Assembly: GCF_023634655.1 (NCBI RefSeq)
Contig: NZ_JAMKMS010000027.1
Span: 1 to 42,819, forward strand
Origin: Vibrio methylphosphonaticus
GTDB taxonomy: Bacteria; Pseudomonadota; Gammaproteobacteria; Enterobacterales; Vibrionaceae
Length of the DNA: 42,819 bases
Direction: 5' to 3'
Both the position numbers and the translations under genes were made by a program. Within the stretch, counting starts at the first letter, position 1; each line of letters opens with the position of its first letter. The notes beneath the pieces are model-generated. The model had not been told where the DNA came from. It was given only the letters and a program-made list of their open reading frames with translations, and did not search any database. This document shows positions 1-8,907 of the stretch, in pieces.

Positions 1-1
1 T

Positions 2-100
2 AAGCCCGCTGCAAAAAAAGCACCATCTAAGCGTAAAGTAGCAAAAACGCCTAGCTATGCGAAAGCAGCAAAATCTGTGAAAGTTAAAGCAGCTAAATAA
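2..100 (+). CDS. C-terminal tail of a Lys/Ala-rich protein (partial)
   Basis: An open frame enters from the left edge and ends at TAA 98-100, giving 33 codons. The tail is rich in lysine and alanine (for example KPAAKKAPSKRK and AKAAKSVKVKAAK), the sort of basic tail found on nucleic-acid-binding proteins. A strong intrinsic terminator follows 33 bases later, which supports this being a real gene end. The body of the protein is outside the window, so no function can be assigned. Confidence 0.6.
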   Translation, partial: KPAAKKAPSKRKVAKTPSYAKAAKSVKVKAAK

Positions 101-133
101 GTGACTTAGTCACGTATTCTGATGCGAGTAATC

Positions 134-159
134 AAAAAGCGCCCATTGGGCGCTTTTTT
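134..159. terminator. Bidirectional intrinsic terminator
   Basis: An 11-bp perfect stem (AAAAAGCGCCC / GGGCGCTTTTT) with a 3-base ATT loop runs into a T tract. The A tract on the left gives the other strand its own U tract, so it can serve both the Lys/Ala-rich gene and the convergent transporter gene. Confidence 0.9.
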
Positions 160-186
160 GCGTTAAGTACCCCGTAAATTGAGCCG

Positions 187-1083
187 CTATCGGTTCGTTT
201 GAAGTTTCAAACCCATAAATATGCCCATCACAATACACAAGGTCGCCACCAGCCCAGCAAGCGATAACGCCGGCAATGCCACTAAGAGCTGCGAATCGTT
301 TCCGCCACTGGCCATTACCGCGCCGACTCCCATTAAGGTGCCCGCCAGAAAATGCTTAAACAAGCGAGTAAGAGACGCCAATTCAACGTTAAAGGATTTC
401 GTCACGAGCGCCGCGACAACCATGCCTAACACAAGACAAAAGAATAAATAGAATCTCTCGGCTCTGGGCCAAGTATCGTCATGGCCATTCCAGACCGACA
501 GGCCCATCGATTTCAGTAAGCCGCTTGGCGTCCAATGTGGCTCATAGATAAACACCAAACCCGCCATCAAACCAATTCCGAGCATAGATAACCATAGTGT
601 GCGCCCTTGGGTATCACTTTTAAACGCAACAACTAGCAGCAAAACGGAAAGGCTCATTAATATCGCCATGTGCAGCATGGGTGGAATCACATAGCCTTTT
701 CCAAGGTCATCACTAAGCCACTCGGCAAATAACAGCCATGACACCAACCACCCCAACATGGTGGCCGCCATCATCACCTGCCCTCGGGCAAAGCGACTCA
801 TTGTTGATACGCCACATCCTCCGTTAAAAGCTGCACCTAAACCAAAAATAAGCCCTCCAACCGCAGACAACAGCGTAGGATAATAACTGGCTAACCGAAC
901 GGGCTGCCCAAGTAAGTACGCCGCACCTATTGCCAACCAAACAAAAGCCCCACTCAGTAGGATTGAAATTAAAAATATTGGCTTACCGTTTGTGGCTTCT
1001 TTAACGCCTCGCACCATGCAAAGCCCTGTGGTTTGGGCAAGAAAGCCAATGATTGCGATGAACAGAAGTGAGAGAAGCAGCAT
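187..1083 (-). CDS. YeeE/YedE family membrane transporter (sulfur-compound transport domain)
   Basis: A 298-residue, very hydrophobic protein with about eight to ten membrane segments. It carries the family hallmark FNGGCGVSTMSRFARG near residues 86-101, with a Cys in a Gly-rich segment, and a second Cys near the N-terminus (TGLCMVRG). Characterised members of this family (TsuA type) move thiosulfate across the inner membrane through a line of cysteines; the substrate here is inferred only from family. The ATG at 1083 has an AAAAGGCG ribosome site. It stands alone, convergent with the left-edge gene. No TusA-like partner or rhodanese is adjacent, so it could serve another sulfur compound. Confidence 0.85.
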   Translation of the reverse strand: MLLLSLLFIAIIGFLAQTTGLCMVRGVKEATNGKPIFLISILLSGAFVWLAIGAAYLLGQPVRLASYYPTLLSAVGGLIFGLGAAFNGGCGVSTMSRFARGQVMMAATMLGWLVSWLLFAEWLSDDLGKGYVIPPMLHMAILMSLSVLLLVVAFKSDTQGRTLWLSMLGIGLMAGLVFIYEPHWTPSGLLKSMGLSVWNGHDDTWPRAERFYLFFCLVLGMVVAALVTKSFNVELASLTRLFKHFLAGTLMGVGAVMASGGNDSQLLVALPALSLAGLVATLCIVMGIFMGLKLQTNR

Positions 1084-1223
1084 GGTTGCGCCTTTTAAGG
1101 TATTGAAAATACAATATCAATAACTATAGTCAAAGCGCTAAGAGCCAAGATTAATTCGGAAAAGGATGGCCAGAGTCGCATTTAAAATGCCGACTCTGAA
1201 AGGGAAAAATACTCTGTATCGAA

Positions 1224-2351
1224 TTAGAAGCCTTTAAACAACATACCACGATGATGTTCCAGGTAAGGCTTGTGCTGGTTAACAATCGGAAATGACATAC
1301 ACTCATGAAGACCAATAACTTCAGGTCTTTCAAGATACTTAGAGATCATTACCTTGCCTTGATTATCAAACGAGATAAAACCTAGGTCGAACGCCTTATC
1401 CAAGTTCGCAAGTAACAGTAATCCATTGTATTTATCCAAACGTTCCTCATTATTGGAATCTCGCCAAGGTTTAATATGCGACGCAAGAAGAAGCTGGGTA
1501 TTCTTATACCCTGTTAACGCACAACCGCCCCACATCTGGATCAACTGCGACCTAAAGTAGCCTTGCCCCACTCTTGTATTTACAAGTATAGTTTTTTCAG
1601 TTTCAGTTAACTTCTTATCTGACATCACCTGCCTTATATCCGCATTAACATCGACCTGTGCTAAGTCAGACAAAAAGTTATTGTAATGAACCAGCGCAGC
1701 GCTATACATGCCCTTACCTTTACTATTGCGTTGCTTAAAGGTTTCAAGCATTCGAGCTCTCTCTTCCAATCGCACGAACTCTCTATAAGATTTAACCTCA
1801 GTTAAAGGCTCACAAATCTCATTTGCATCCATTAGCCAGTTTGAAATTGAGCCACGAACCGCCCCCAGATAATTACTCGCTGTTTTCTCCGATTTTCCGA
1901 GGTCCAATAACCATTGATAGTAAAGCGACGCTATGTCGGATAAGTTACTAACCAAAGCATCTTTTATCTCGTTTGACACGATGTGACTTTTCATAAAATC
2001 GAAAAGCTCATCATCTAGATAAACATAAGATACCGCTTTTGAAGAATAACGCTTAGTGCCTTGCTCCGTAGCACCCTCACTATATTTGAGGTGCCAAAAC
2101 CCTTCACTTCTAAGGTGAAAATATGGGTTCTCAGGAGTATTTTTATCGTTACCTTGTGCAAGGGTCTTAAAATGGTGAGTAAATTGATCTTTTAGCGCTT
2201 GGTTAAACTGAATTTTATTTGTCGCAATACTACCCACATGAATAAGGTCTATTACCGCCAGTAGCATACACACCTTATGAGGGCTCTTTCTGCCACCAGT
2301 ACTATTCATGTTGAGGTTTCTGAACTTTTCTAGGTACAGTTCAAGCGCCAT
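1224..2351 (-). CDS. HNH endonuclease with sulfur-binding-like N-terminal domain (McrA-type)
   Basis: 375 residues. The C-terminal third is an HNH_2-type nuclease: GGCALTG (275-281), ASHIKPW with His292, YNGLLLL with Asn309, and NLDKAFDLGFISFD, where the third position is Asp318 instead of His, a common variant. The N-terminal part carries SPHKVCMLLAVIDLI and YFHLRSEGFWHL, motifs I associate with the sulfur-binding domain of phosphorothioate-dependent McrA-type restriction enzymes. The inferred role is cleavage of modified or foreign DNA. A methyltransferase gene lies 22 bases upstream on the same strand, probably in one operon. The modified-base specificity is not visible from sequence. Confidence in HNH is high, in the sulfur-binding domain moderate. 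Confidence 0.88.
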   Translation of the reverse strand: MALELYLEKFRNLNMNSTGGRKSPHKVCMLLAVIDLIHVGSIATNKIQFNQALKDQFTHHFKTLAQGNDKNTPENPYFHLRSEGFWHLKYSEGATEQGTKRYSSKAVSYVYLDDELFDFMKSHIVSNEIKDALVSNLSDIASLYYQWLLDLGKSEKTASNYLGAVRGSISNWLMDANEICEPLTEVKSYREFVRLEERARMLETFKQRNSKGKGMYSAALVHYNNFLSDLAQVDVNADIRQVMSDKKLTETEKTILVNTRVGQGYFRSQLIQMWGGCALTGYKNTQLLLASHIKPWRDSNNEERLDKYNGLLLLANLDKAFDLGFISFDNQGKVMISKYLERPEVIGLHECMSFPIVNQHKPYLEHHRGMLFKGF

Positions 2352-2373
2352 ACTTTCTCTCGCTCTTAATACA

Positions 2374-2967
2374 TTATTTATTCAGCATGACAACCGTTTG
2401 CCAACTTACTTCTTGCCGGCATTGCATGTCGTCACCATCAAACACGTCAATCACAGCCAAGTTGGAGTTACTCGCGAGTTCTTTTAACTCGGTCACCGAT
2501 ACAGGACAAGATTCTCGGCGATCCCTAAAAGGGCCATGGCGTAAAGAAATGACAATTATTCCATCACTTTTCATAAGGCTTACCAGTGCCTGAAATGCAC
2601 TTTTCCTCAAATTAATAGGAATATGCATCCACACTGCAGACAATAAAATGGCATCAAACTTCTGGCCCTGCTTCGAAATGCGATCAAGATTTGGCAACTT
2701 ATCATCGAACCAATGGACATCATTGCCAGTGAGCGTCTCGCCTATTTCACGCAACTTATTACAAGGTTCACAAGCTATAACCTGACATCCTCGCGTCGTC
2801 AGCCACAGAGAGTCTCTTCCAGAACCAGCGCCGATATCGAGTACATCATTGCCAGAACTTGGCCAATACTCTTTCCATACATTATGTACCTTTGTTGATA
2901 GCAAGGCGTTATATTGCTCTGCAAGGCTCTCTGCATTTTCTTCGTAGAAAGAGGACGTTATAGACAT
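2374..2967 (-). CDS. Class I SAM-dependent methyltransferase
   Basis: About 197 residues with a Rossmann SAM-binding motif VLDIGAGSGRDSLWL near residue 44, an acidic residue after the second strand (VIACEP), and a motif IV-like LLSAVWMHI. It resembles the Methyltransf_25/UbiE-like small-molecule or protein methyltransferases. It has no DPPY/NPPY motif, so it is unlikely to be an amino-DNA methylase. I chose ATG 2967, which has an AGGT ribosome site 7 bases upstream; a longer reading would need TTG at 2973. It is the first gene of a pair with the HNH endonuclease. Whether it protects against that nuclease or acts on something else is open. Confidence 0.8.
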   Translation of the reverse strand: MSITSSFYEENAESLAEQYNALLSTKVHNVWKEYWPSSGNDVLDIGAGSGRDSLWLTTRGCQVIACEPCNKLREIGETLTGNDVHWFDDKLPNLDRISKQGQKFDAILLSAVWMHIPINLRKSAFQALVSLMKSDGIIVISLRHGPFRDRRESCPVSVTELKELASNSNLAVIDVFDGDDMQCRQEVSWQTVVMLNK

Positions 2968-3187
2968 TTTCAAAACCTATGACTGAATTAAGGTCATAGT
3001 ATAAGGCTTGGTTGCATAATGCTAGAAAGTGCCATATAAGTATGAGGTGTTTTGATATGAGTCACGATTTTGCGTAGTTATATGTTGGGTAGCTAGCGCT
3101 GTGTTCATTAAGCGGTTCACATTGATCTTTCGTCCATCATATTGGGATGCTAGTTGCTCAACTATACTCAAACGGCATTATCCCCCA

Positions 3188-3619
3188 CTACCGAAGCCAT
3201 TCCCTAAACTCCTCAACATTCGCAAAACTACTCACACTCTGCCCATTCATGCTGAGCAGTACCAATCTATTGGCGGTGTTGACCTCTAGGAAATAACTCA
3301 AGTCATCAACTGTGGCGCCGTATACCGCGAAGCGAAATTGAAAATGCTCTGGAAACACCTTCTTTACTGAGTATGCAAAATTATCGGGCTCATGTTGGGT
3401 CACTACATCAATGCATGCCTCAAGTAGGGTTTGCCTAGGGCAAGTTAGCGGAGGCGTCGAATACTGGGTTTGAATCGCGCTGGAAGAGGTTTGCTTTAAT
3501 GACTCGTTTAGGGCACTTTCCAGCACGGCTATGTGCTTATTTTTCTGGTGCGCTATGTACCCAAATAGCATACATAGGATCGCGATGGTGCCTAAGAGTA
3601 ATGTTTCTAGTTCACTCAC
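3188..3619 (-). CDS. Small membrane-anchored protein of unknown function
   Basis: 143 residues starting with GTG at 3619. A single N-terminal membrane segment (about residues 5-24, ETLLLGTIAILCMLFGYIAH) is followed by a Gln/Ser-rich linker and a C-terminal soluble domain that contains FRFAVYGATVDDLSYFLEV. The start codon overlaps the stop of the upstream gene by 3 bases (GTGA), so the two are probably translated together. I do not recognise a family. Confidence 0.65.
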   Translation of the reverse strand: MSELETLLLGTIAILCMLFGYIAHQKNKHIAVLESALNESLKQTSSSAIQTQYSTPPLTCPRQTLLEACIDVVTQHEPDNFAYSVKKVFPEHFQFRFAVYGATVDDLSYFLEVNTANRLVLLSMNGQSVSSFANVEEFREWLR

Positions 3620-3861
3620 AGTGGCGAAATCTCACTAAACCACTCATCCACATTCCAATTATTGGTGTTTTGGCTGGTGCGTATGGACACGCTCTGCCCT
3701 ACTAGATTTTGTGCTTTTTCATACACAGCGTCGGCGCTGTCTTTATAGCGTTTCACGCTCATCTTACGCACGTTCCCTGCACTATTTTCAATAAACACCA
3801 TTGAGTCTGTTTTCTCTACGCGAGTTAACACACCAAATGCATTCCACTTAAAATTATTCAC
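3616..3861 (-). CDS. Small unknown protein, coupled to the downstream membrane protein
   Basis: About 81 residues (NNFKWNAFGVLTRVEKTDSM...) with alternating hydrophobic beta-like pattern and WNVDEWF near the end; no membrane segment. I placed the start at GTG 3861 because AGGGG lies 6 bases upstream; the in-frame TTG at 3867 touches that ribosome site and is less likely. It overlaps the next gene by 3 bases. Family not recognised. Confidence 0.6.
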   Translation of the reverse strand: MNNFKWNAFGVLTRVEKTDSMVFIENSAGNVRKMSVKRYKDSADAVYEKAQNLVGQSVSIRTSQNTNNWNVDEWFSEISPL

Positions 3862-3867
3862 TGACAA

Positions 3868-4621
3868 CCCCTTAATACTTTAGTAAATCTTACTGCGGGG
3901 GGGGATTTAACTATACTGGGGTCGATACCGCAAATGTCGAGATGCTACCGATAGTAACGGTATGTTAATAAGACGATTTTTATTGTCAGCACTAAAAGCG
4001 TCATCACATCCTCCAATAAAGAAACGACTCAGGAATCAACCTGAGGGCGGCGTTCTAGCTACTGCGAAAATACCATGCATGACCCATGCGATCACTCAAT
4101 GGGAGCTAATTGGATTATTACTTTTGAGTGTTGAAGAATGCTAGGACAACTTCACGGAATCAACACAAACAAAGGAAAGCAAGATGATGACATTTACACT
4201 AGTCGTTAGTTTTAGCGCTATGTATCTGAGTATTGCGAACGATCACGGCCTATTCCCATATATATAAAATCAGTCACTATCCACTGTCATACAACAGATA
4301 TTTTCTAGTTAAACTCTGCTGATGTATTACACGTGATTAATAACTTAGCCATCGGAAGCGGCTCTTATCTCAAAGGACTGAGTATTTTCAAAAAGTAACC
4401 TTGGCAGTACAACTCGGCATGACATCCACATTCGTTTATGTTCCTAAGTGCCACCGCAGTTGACTAAGCGGCAAAATTGCATCACCTCCGTAATATGCCA
4501 CCAAAATATATCTCCATAATATTCCACTCCAATACACATTGACTCAAAATGAAATGAGGCGGATCGACGTCCATTAAAATACACCGCCAATCCTTTCTCT
4601 CGTTCCTTTTAAAACTAAAAA
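3868..4621. other. 754-base gap, mostly non-coding
   Basis: It starts with a run of nine to ten G (about 3896-3905) just upstream of the small gene pair. I see no RNA gene. A 60-codon frame at 3962-4144 has no convincing ribosome site or family features. A tiny hydrophobic frame at 4184-4267 is listed separately. The rest looks like decayed or regulatory DNA. Confidence 0.5.
4184..4267 (+). CDS. Possible 27-residue hydrophobic peptide
   Basis: ATG 4184 follows a good AAAGGAAAG ribosome site. The product (MMTFTLVVSFSAMYLSIAND...) is one membrane-spanning stretch. It is short enough to arise by chance, and only the ribosome site and hydrophobicity support it. It could be a small membrane protein or nothing. 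Confidence 0.2.
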   Translation: MMTFTLVVSFSAMYLSIANDHGLFPYI

Positions 4622-4960
4622 TCATTCACCTAGCGCAAAAACATCACAGCGTGACGCGCAGATGAAGTCATTTTTATGCAGGCCTTTAATCGAATGGCTC
4701 CACCAAGTCACGGTGACTTTCCCCCACTCCAATAAGATAGAAGGGTGATGAAACTCATCTTCCGCTAACTCTGCCACTTTATTGCTAAATGCCCACGCGA
4801 GTTTGAAGTTCTTAAACTTGTACACCTTTTCAAGCTGCGCGATACCGTCTCTTTCCATGATCTGCCAACCAGACAACTCCAGTAATAACGCTTGTTGCTC
4901 ATCTCTATTTAGCGCAATCGCATCGATACTACAGGCTTCGCATTTTTGTTCATTCAACAT
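4622..4960 (-). CDS. phhB: 4a-hydroxytetrahydrobiopterin dehydratase (PCD)
   Basis: 112 residues, the normal size for pterin-4a-carbinolamine dehydratase, which dehydrates the 4a-hydroxypterin released by phenylalanine hydroxylase so that the cofactor can be recycled. The catalytic histidines are visible in EDEFHHPSI (His71, His72) and WWSHSIKGLHKNDF (His89). ATG 4960 was chosen because AAGGA lies 8 bases upstream and the protein then begins MLNEQKCEAC, typical of the family. It overlaps the end of phhA by 11 bases, so the two are translationally linked in a phhAB operon. Confidence 0.95.
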   Translation of the reverse strand: MLNEQKCEACSIDAIALNRDEQQALLLELSGWQIMERDGIAQLEKVYKFKNFKLAWAFSNKVAELAEDEFHHPSILLEWGKVTVTWWSHSIKGLHKNDFICASRCDVFALGE

Positions 4961-5744
4961 GTACTGATTCCTTGGGTTCAAAAAGTGGTGGCAGCAATCC
5001 CGCTTCTATCGCAAGATCGGCCTGCTGTAACAGATTTATTTGACTGATTTTAAATAACTCAGATAGCTCATCAATCACATAGTATTTAGGCTGCATAATA
5101 TCGATGCGGTAAGGCGTTCTTAGCACGGTTTGTATATCAAACTCATCACGAATCGCCACATGCCCTTCCAGCGCATAAATAGTTTCCGCCGGAGACGAGA
5201 GAATGCCACCGCCGTAGATTTTCAGACTCTGACCTTCTTTGACTAAGCCAAACTCGACCGTGAACCAATACAAACGGGCAAGATACGCGCGTTGCTTGGG
5301 GGTAGCCGCCTGCCCTATTTTTCCATAGTACTCCGTAAAAGCGGCGAAATCGGTATTGGTCAACATGGCACAATGACCAAAAATCTCATGGAAGAAATCC
5401 GGCTCTTGTAAATAATCGAACTCATCTCGGGTTCTCAGAAAAGTCGCCACTGGAAATCGTTTATTGGCGAGCAAATCAAAGAAACGATCAAAATCGATCA
5501 GTGCCGGAACCGGCTGTACCTGCCAACCGGTTGTTTCCTCTAACACTTTGTTTATCTCTGCAAGCTGAGGAACCCGATCGAATGGGAGATCAAGCAACGT
5601 CAAACCGTGCAAATACGCCTCACAAGCACGATCATTGATTACGTTCAGCTGCCTTTTCACCAAGTCGTGCCAAATGGCATCTTCTTCAAGGCTCCACTCA
5701 ACCCATCCCTCTTGGCTCACGGGCTTAGAATGATATTGAGTCAT
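4950..5744 (-). CDS. phhA: Phenylalanine 4-monooxygenase (phenylalanine hydroxylase)
   Basis: 264 residues, the size of the single-domain bacterial enzyme, which converts L-phenylalanine to L-tyrosine with O2 and tetrahydropterin. The non-haem iron triad is present: His119 and His124 in FFHEIFGHCAML and Glu164 in FTVEFGLV. The start ATG 5744 has a near-perfect TAGGAGGT site 6 bases upstream. It is followed by phhB and diverges from aacS across a 199-base promoter region that holds a TyrR-like box. Its product feeds the tyrosine degradation operon at 11.6-15.6 kb. Confidence 0.97.
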   Translation of the reverse strand: MTQYHSKPVSQEGWVEWSLEEDAIWHDLVKRQLNVINDRACEAYLHGLTLLDLPFDRVPQLAEINKVLEETTGWQVQPVPALIDFDRFFDLLANKRFPVATFLRTRDEFDYLQEPDFFHEIFGHCAMLTNTDFAAFTEYYGKIGQAATPKQRAYLARLYWFTVEFGLVKEGQSLKIYGGGILSSPAETIYALEGHVAIRDEFDIQTVLRTPYRIDIMQPKYYVIDELSELFKISQINLLQQADLAIEAGLLPPLFEPKESVHVE

Positions 5745-5832
5745 TATAGACCTCCTAACGAATGTCTCCCTTTAAGCCTATCTCCACTCTTTATAAGCGC
5801 CAATTTACGCCACTTTTCGAAACCACCTCTCG

Positions 5833-5850
5833 TGTAACATTTTATTTACA
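5833..5850. promoter_or_regulatory. TyrR-type box between phhA and aacS
   Basis: TGTAACATTTTATTTACA matches the consensus TGTAAA-N6-TTTACA with one change, and keeps the invariant G and C that are 14 bases apart. It is about 90 bases from both divergent start codons, so it could control either gene. Regulation by a TyrR/PhhR-type protein is inferred from the site; no regulator gene lies in the window. Confidence 0.6.
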
Positions 5851-5943
5851 CACCCCTGCCAGATGCTTCTTTTGCTGATCTTTTGACTTTGCAAACCCTA
5901 AATACCAGACTGAAAACGTTAACTATTTGTTAAAGGCAGACGA

Positions 5944-8007
5944 ATGCACGACAGCAATCAACCCATTTGGCGACCAAGCGAGCAACGTATCACGCAAGCG
6001 AACGTAACCCGATTTATCCACTCCCTTCCTTTGTCAGGGTTCAAACCACAAAGCGTAAGACTAGCGCCCGAGCAACAAGGCTACGCCGAGCTCCATCAAT
6101 GGTCTGTGGAACAGCCCGAACTGTTTTGGCAAAGCGTATGGCAGTTTTGTGGAATGGTTGGTTGGCAAGGAAAGCAAGTATTACAACAAGGCGAGAGTCG
6201 CTGGCAGCGGCCAAAGTCGAATCGAGACGCGCTTTGGTTCCCAGAAGCGAAAGTTAACTACGCAGAAAACTTACTGCATCCTGCGAATACGTGGCCAGAC
6301 GACCTTGCTATTTGGTTTGAAAATGAGCGAGGCGAACAACAACGGTACACGTGGAAAAAACTGTCTGAAGAAGTCTCTAGCGTTCAACAATGGCTCATTA
6401 ACTGTGGCGTCCAACAAGGCGATGTGGTCGCCGCTTATACTCCCTACCTGCCGCAAACGGTGATCGCAATGCTCGCCGCCACCAGCTTGGGTGCGATTTG
6501 GACATCAACGTCGCCTGACTTTGGCGTAGAGAGCGTCATTGAGAGGTTTGGTCAAGTGAAACCCAAGGTGCTGTTCATCTGTGACGGCTACACCTTTAAT
6601 GGCAAAACGTTCGATATGACGGACAAAAACCACGACATCCTTGAACACTTAGACACGCTAAATGACGTATGTCTGATCGGCTACTTAAAACCAAACGATC
6701 AAGGGAAGCCAAGCGGCGTCGCACCAGAAGGTGCTGCGACAAAAGGTATCGCACCAAAATGTGCTGCGACAAGTGTGTCGACCCATAGTTGGCTAAGCAT
6801 CATGACTCACTATCAACCTCAGCCATTGAATTTTACGCGTGTCCGCTTCAATGACCCACTGTTTGTTCTCTATTCTTCCGGCACTACAGGCAAACCGAAA
6901 TGTATTGTTCACTCGGTGGGCGGCACCATCATTAACCACCTCAAAGAGCACCAACTTCATTGCGATGTTAAGCCAAAAGATCGGGTATTCTACTACACCA
7001 CTTGTGGATGGATGATGTGGAACTGGCACGTTTCTGCGCTCGCCAGCGGTGCTTGTTTGGTGATCTTTGATGGTAGTCCGGTTTATCCTCAGACTAGCGT
7101 TTTGTGGGATTTAGCGCAGCGTGCTGAGGTATCGACATTTGGGACTTCAGCCAAATATTTAGAAGCGATTGAGAAAGCAAAGCTCTCTCCCATCGCCCGT
7201 TACTCGCTTTCTCAATTAAGAACCCTCTGCTCAACAGGTTCGGTACTGTACCCAGAGCAGTTCGATTACGTCTACAACCACATCAAACAAGACCTGCATC
7301 TCGCGTCTATTTCTGGTGGTACCGATATTTGTGGCTGCTTTGTACTAGGTAACCCCATCTCCCCCGTATATCGCGGAGAATGCCAACAAGCAGGGCTTGG
7401 CGTCGACATCAAAGTATTCAATCCATCTGGCCAAAAGGTCAATCGCGGACGTGGCGAGCTGGTGTGCACCCATTCTCTTCCCAATTTCCCTACTGGCTTT
7501 TGGAATGACACTGGCGAGCGCTATCACAACACCTACTGGGACAAGTTTGACAACGTGTGGCACCACGGTGACGAAGTGGAACAAAGCATACATGGTGGGT
7601 ATTTGTTCTATGGACGAGGCGATACCACACTCAACCCTGGTGGGGTAAGAATTGGCACCGCTGAGATTTATCAGCAAGTGAACACCATTGAAGGCATTAT
7701 CGATTCAATCGCCGTTGGTAAAAACATCGACCGCAATGAACAAATATGGCTGTTTGTTCAATTACAGAAAGACATGACGTTGAGTAACGAGTTGCAGGCG
7801 ATCATCAAGAGTAAACTCAAGTCCTCTTGTTCACCGAGGCATGTTCCCAACCAGATATTTGCCATCAGTGAGGTGCCAAAAACGCGTTCAGGCAAACTGG
7901 TAGAATTGGCGGTGAAACAGGTGGTCAATGGTAAGAGTGTAGAAAACCTCGGCGCGATTGCTAACGCCGAGGTTTTGGAAGAGATTAAGCGTGTTGTGCT
8001 TAAGTAA
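5944..8007 (+). CDS. aacS: Acetoacetate--CoA ligase (acetoacetyl-CoA synthetase)
   Basis: 687 residues of the ANL adenylate-forming superfamily. Visible motifs: LYSSGTTGKPK near 307-317 (ATP loop), GGTDICGCF, YGRGDTTLNPGGVRIGTAEIY, and the C-terminal catalytic lysine in KTRSGKLVE near 650. WWNWHVSALASGA-like text (MMWNWHVSALASG) fits AacS rather than acetyl-CoA synthetase. It makes acetoacetyl-CoA from acetoacetate, the ketone product of tyrosine breakdown, so its divergence from phhA makes pathway sense. A Gly/Ala/Pro-rich insert of about 20 residues near 258-277 comes from two imperfect 30-bp repeats placed just before the adenylation core. Confidence 0.95.
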   Translation: MHDSNQPIWRPSEQRITQANVTRFIHSLPLSGFKPQSVRLAPEQQGYAELHQWSVEQPELFWQSVWQFCGMVGWQGKQVLQQGESRWQRPKSNRDALWFPEAKVNYAENLLHPANTWPDDLAIWFENERGEQQRYTWKKLSEEVSSVQQWLINCGVQQGDVVAAYTPYLPQTVIAMLAATSLGAIWTSTSPDFGVESVIERFGQVKPKVLFICDGYTFNGKTFDMTDKNHDILEHLDTLNDVCLIGYLKPNDQGKPSGVAPEGAATKGIAPKCAATSVSTHSWLSIMTHYQPQPLNFTRVRFNDPLFVLYSSGTTGKPKCIVHSVGGTIINHLKEHQLHCDVKPKDRVFYYTTCGWMMWNWHVSALASGACLVIFDGSPVYPQTSVLWDLAQRAEVSTFGTSAKYLEAIEKAKLSPIARYSLSQLRTLCSTGSVLYPEQFDYVYNHIKQDLHLASISGGTDICGCFVLGNPISPVYRGECQQAGLGVDIKVFNPSGQKVNRGRGELVCTHSLPNFPTGFWNDTGERYHNTYWDKFDNVWHHGDEVEQSIHGGYLFYGRGDTTLNPGGVRIGTAEIYQQVNTIEGIIDSIAVGKNIDRNEQIWLFVQLQKDMTLSNELQAIIKSKLKSSCSPRHVPNQIFAISEVPKTRSGKLVELAVKQVVNGKSVENLGAIANAEVLEEIKRVVLK
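6715..6774 (+). repeat. Two imperfect 30-bp palindromic units inside aacS
   Basis: Two adjacent units share TCGCACCA, GTGCTGCGACAA and spacing; each can fold by pairing GTCGCACC-like with GGTGCTGCGAC-like arms. They keep the frame and encode GVAPEGAATK and GIAPKCAATS. The segment lies in a variable linker and probably is a small palindromic element tolerated in-frame. Confidence 0.6.
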
Positions 8008-8074
8008 AATAGCTAGGACGCGTCTGTCACTATTTGGTTCAAGGTTTTATTCGTTCTAACCGATTGTCCCAAAT

Positions 8075-8209
8075 TCACTCGGCTTCATTCGGGGCGACAA
8101 TTCGCAAATTCGCCGATTTCAACTGACTGAATAGCTTTCCGTCCATTCGGGTTATAAAGGTTTGCTCGTCATCCACCAAGCCACCATGATAAACACCTGA
8201 GTACGGCCC
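8075..8209 (-). pseudogene. Possible gene remnant downstream of aacS
   Basis: On the minus strand an open stretch of about 44 codons reads GPYSGVYHGGLVDDEQTF... and ...KSANLRIVAPNEAE before TGA, with a protein-like composition but no start codon and a stop just upstream. It may be the end of a decayed gene. Family not recognised. The remaining bases of the 354-base gap 8008-8361 show nothing else I can support. Confidence 0.2.
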
Positions 8210-8361
8210 TCACAAGGCAAGCAATCTGACTTACTTTCCTTACTAATAGGCGATAAATGTATACCGGTTCTTGGCAGTCCAATTCACGGCACTCCGTATC
8301 TAAAACGGTTATCGTGGACTAAACACAAATCCACTAGATTCTTAGCCTAATGGATTTATAT

Positions 8362-8847
8362 TTATAATGTTTTCAATAGTTCAACACCTCCACTTGGGAC
8401 AAGCTGGTAGCCACTGCTGATCTCTTGTTGCTGCTGAGCTGTTATTTTAAGGGTACCGCCGATCACGATCGGCTCCCACGGGTCTATGTAGTCAATCGTC
8501 TGTTCGACATACACAATTTGGTTAGGCGGCGGCGGGGGAACGTGCAAGCAAGCGCCAAAGAAAGGCACCAACAGAAATGACTCAATCTTGTTCCCGTTGA
8601 TTTCTAAAGGTACAACAAAACCCGCAATACGTTGCTCAGTATTGTTTAACGCAGTAATTGTTTTACCGACGAGACTTTGTGGTGCCCGTACATCTAACGA
8701 TTCTTCGTGGTTTATAGTTACTGGCGTTGACGAGTGGCGCTCTTCAATTGGAACCATATCAAGCCAAGACAAAATCTCTTGCTCGGCGTGTATAATGTGA
8801 CTAAACATTAGGCTTAGCACGACAAAGGAGTTATTCATTATTTTCAT
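8362..8847 (-). CDS. DUF3299 family exported protein
   Basis: About 161 residues. The signal peptide MKIMNNSFVVLSLMFSHIIHA is followed by a mature domain with the DUF3299 signature FLLVPFFGACLHVPPPPPNQ near residues 105-125, and GFVVPLE before it. DUF3299 proteins are periplasmic or lipoprotein-type and often lie near ABC/lipoprotein export genes; their biochemical function is not known to me. I took ATG 8847 because it gives the signal peptide directly; a longer reading would start inside the hairpin at 8908-8947. It is downstream of the alkaline phosphatase gene, separated by that hairpin. Confidence 0.8.
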   Translation of the reverse strand: MKIMNNSFVVLSLMFSHIIHAEQEILSWLDMVPIEERHSSTPVTINHEESLDVRAPQSLVGKTITALNNTEQRIAGFVVPLEINGNKIESFLLVPFFGACLHVPPPPPNQIVYVEQTIDYIDPWEPIVIGGTLKITAQQQQEISSGYQLVPSGGVELLKTL

Positions 8848-8907
8848 AAAAAAGGCCCCATATTTCAGGGGGCACCTCAAAAGCGTAGTGAAACGAATTT
8901 TTCGCAA

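Noticed and set aside
3962..4144. 60-codon plus-strand frame
   Set aside because: No ribosome site or recognisable domain; nearby sequence looks decayed.
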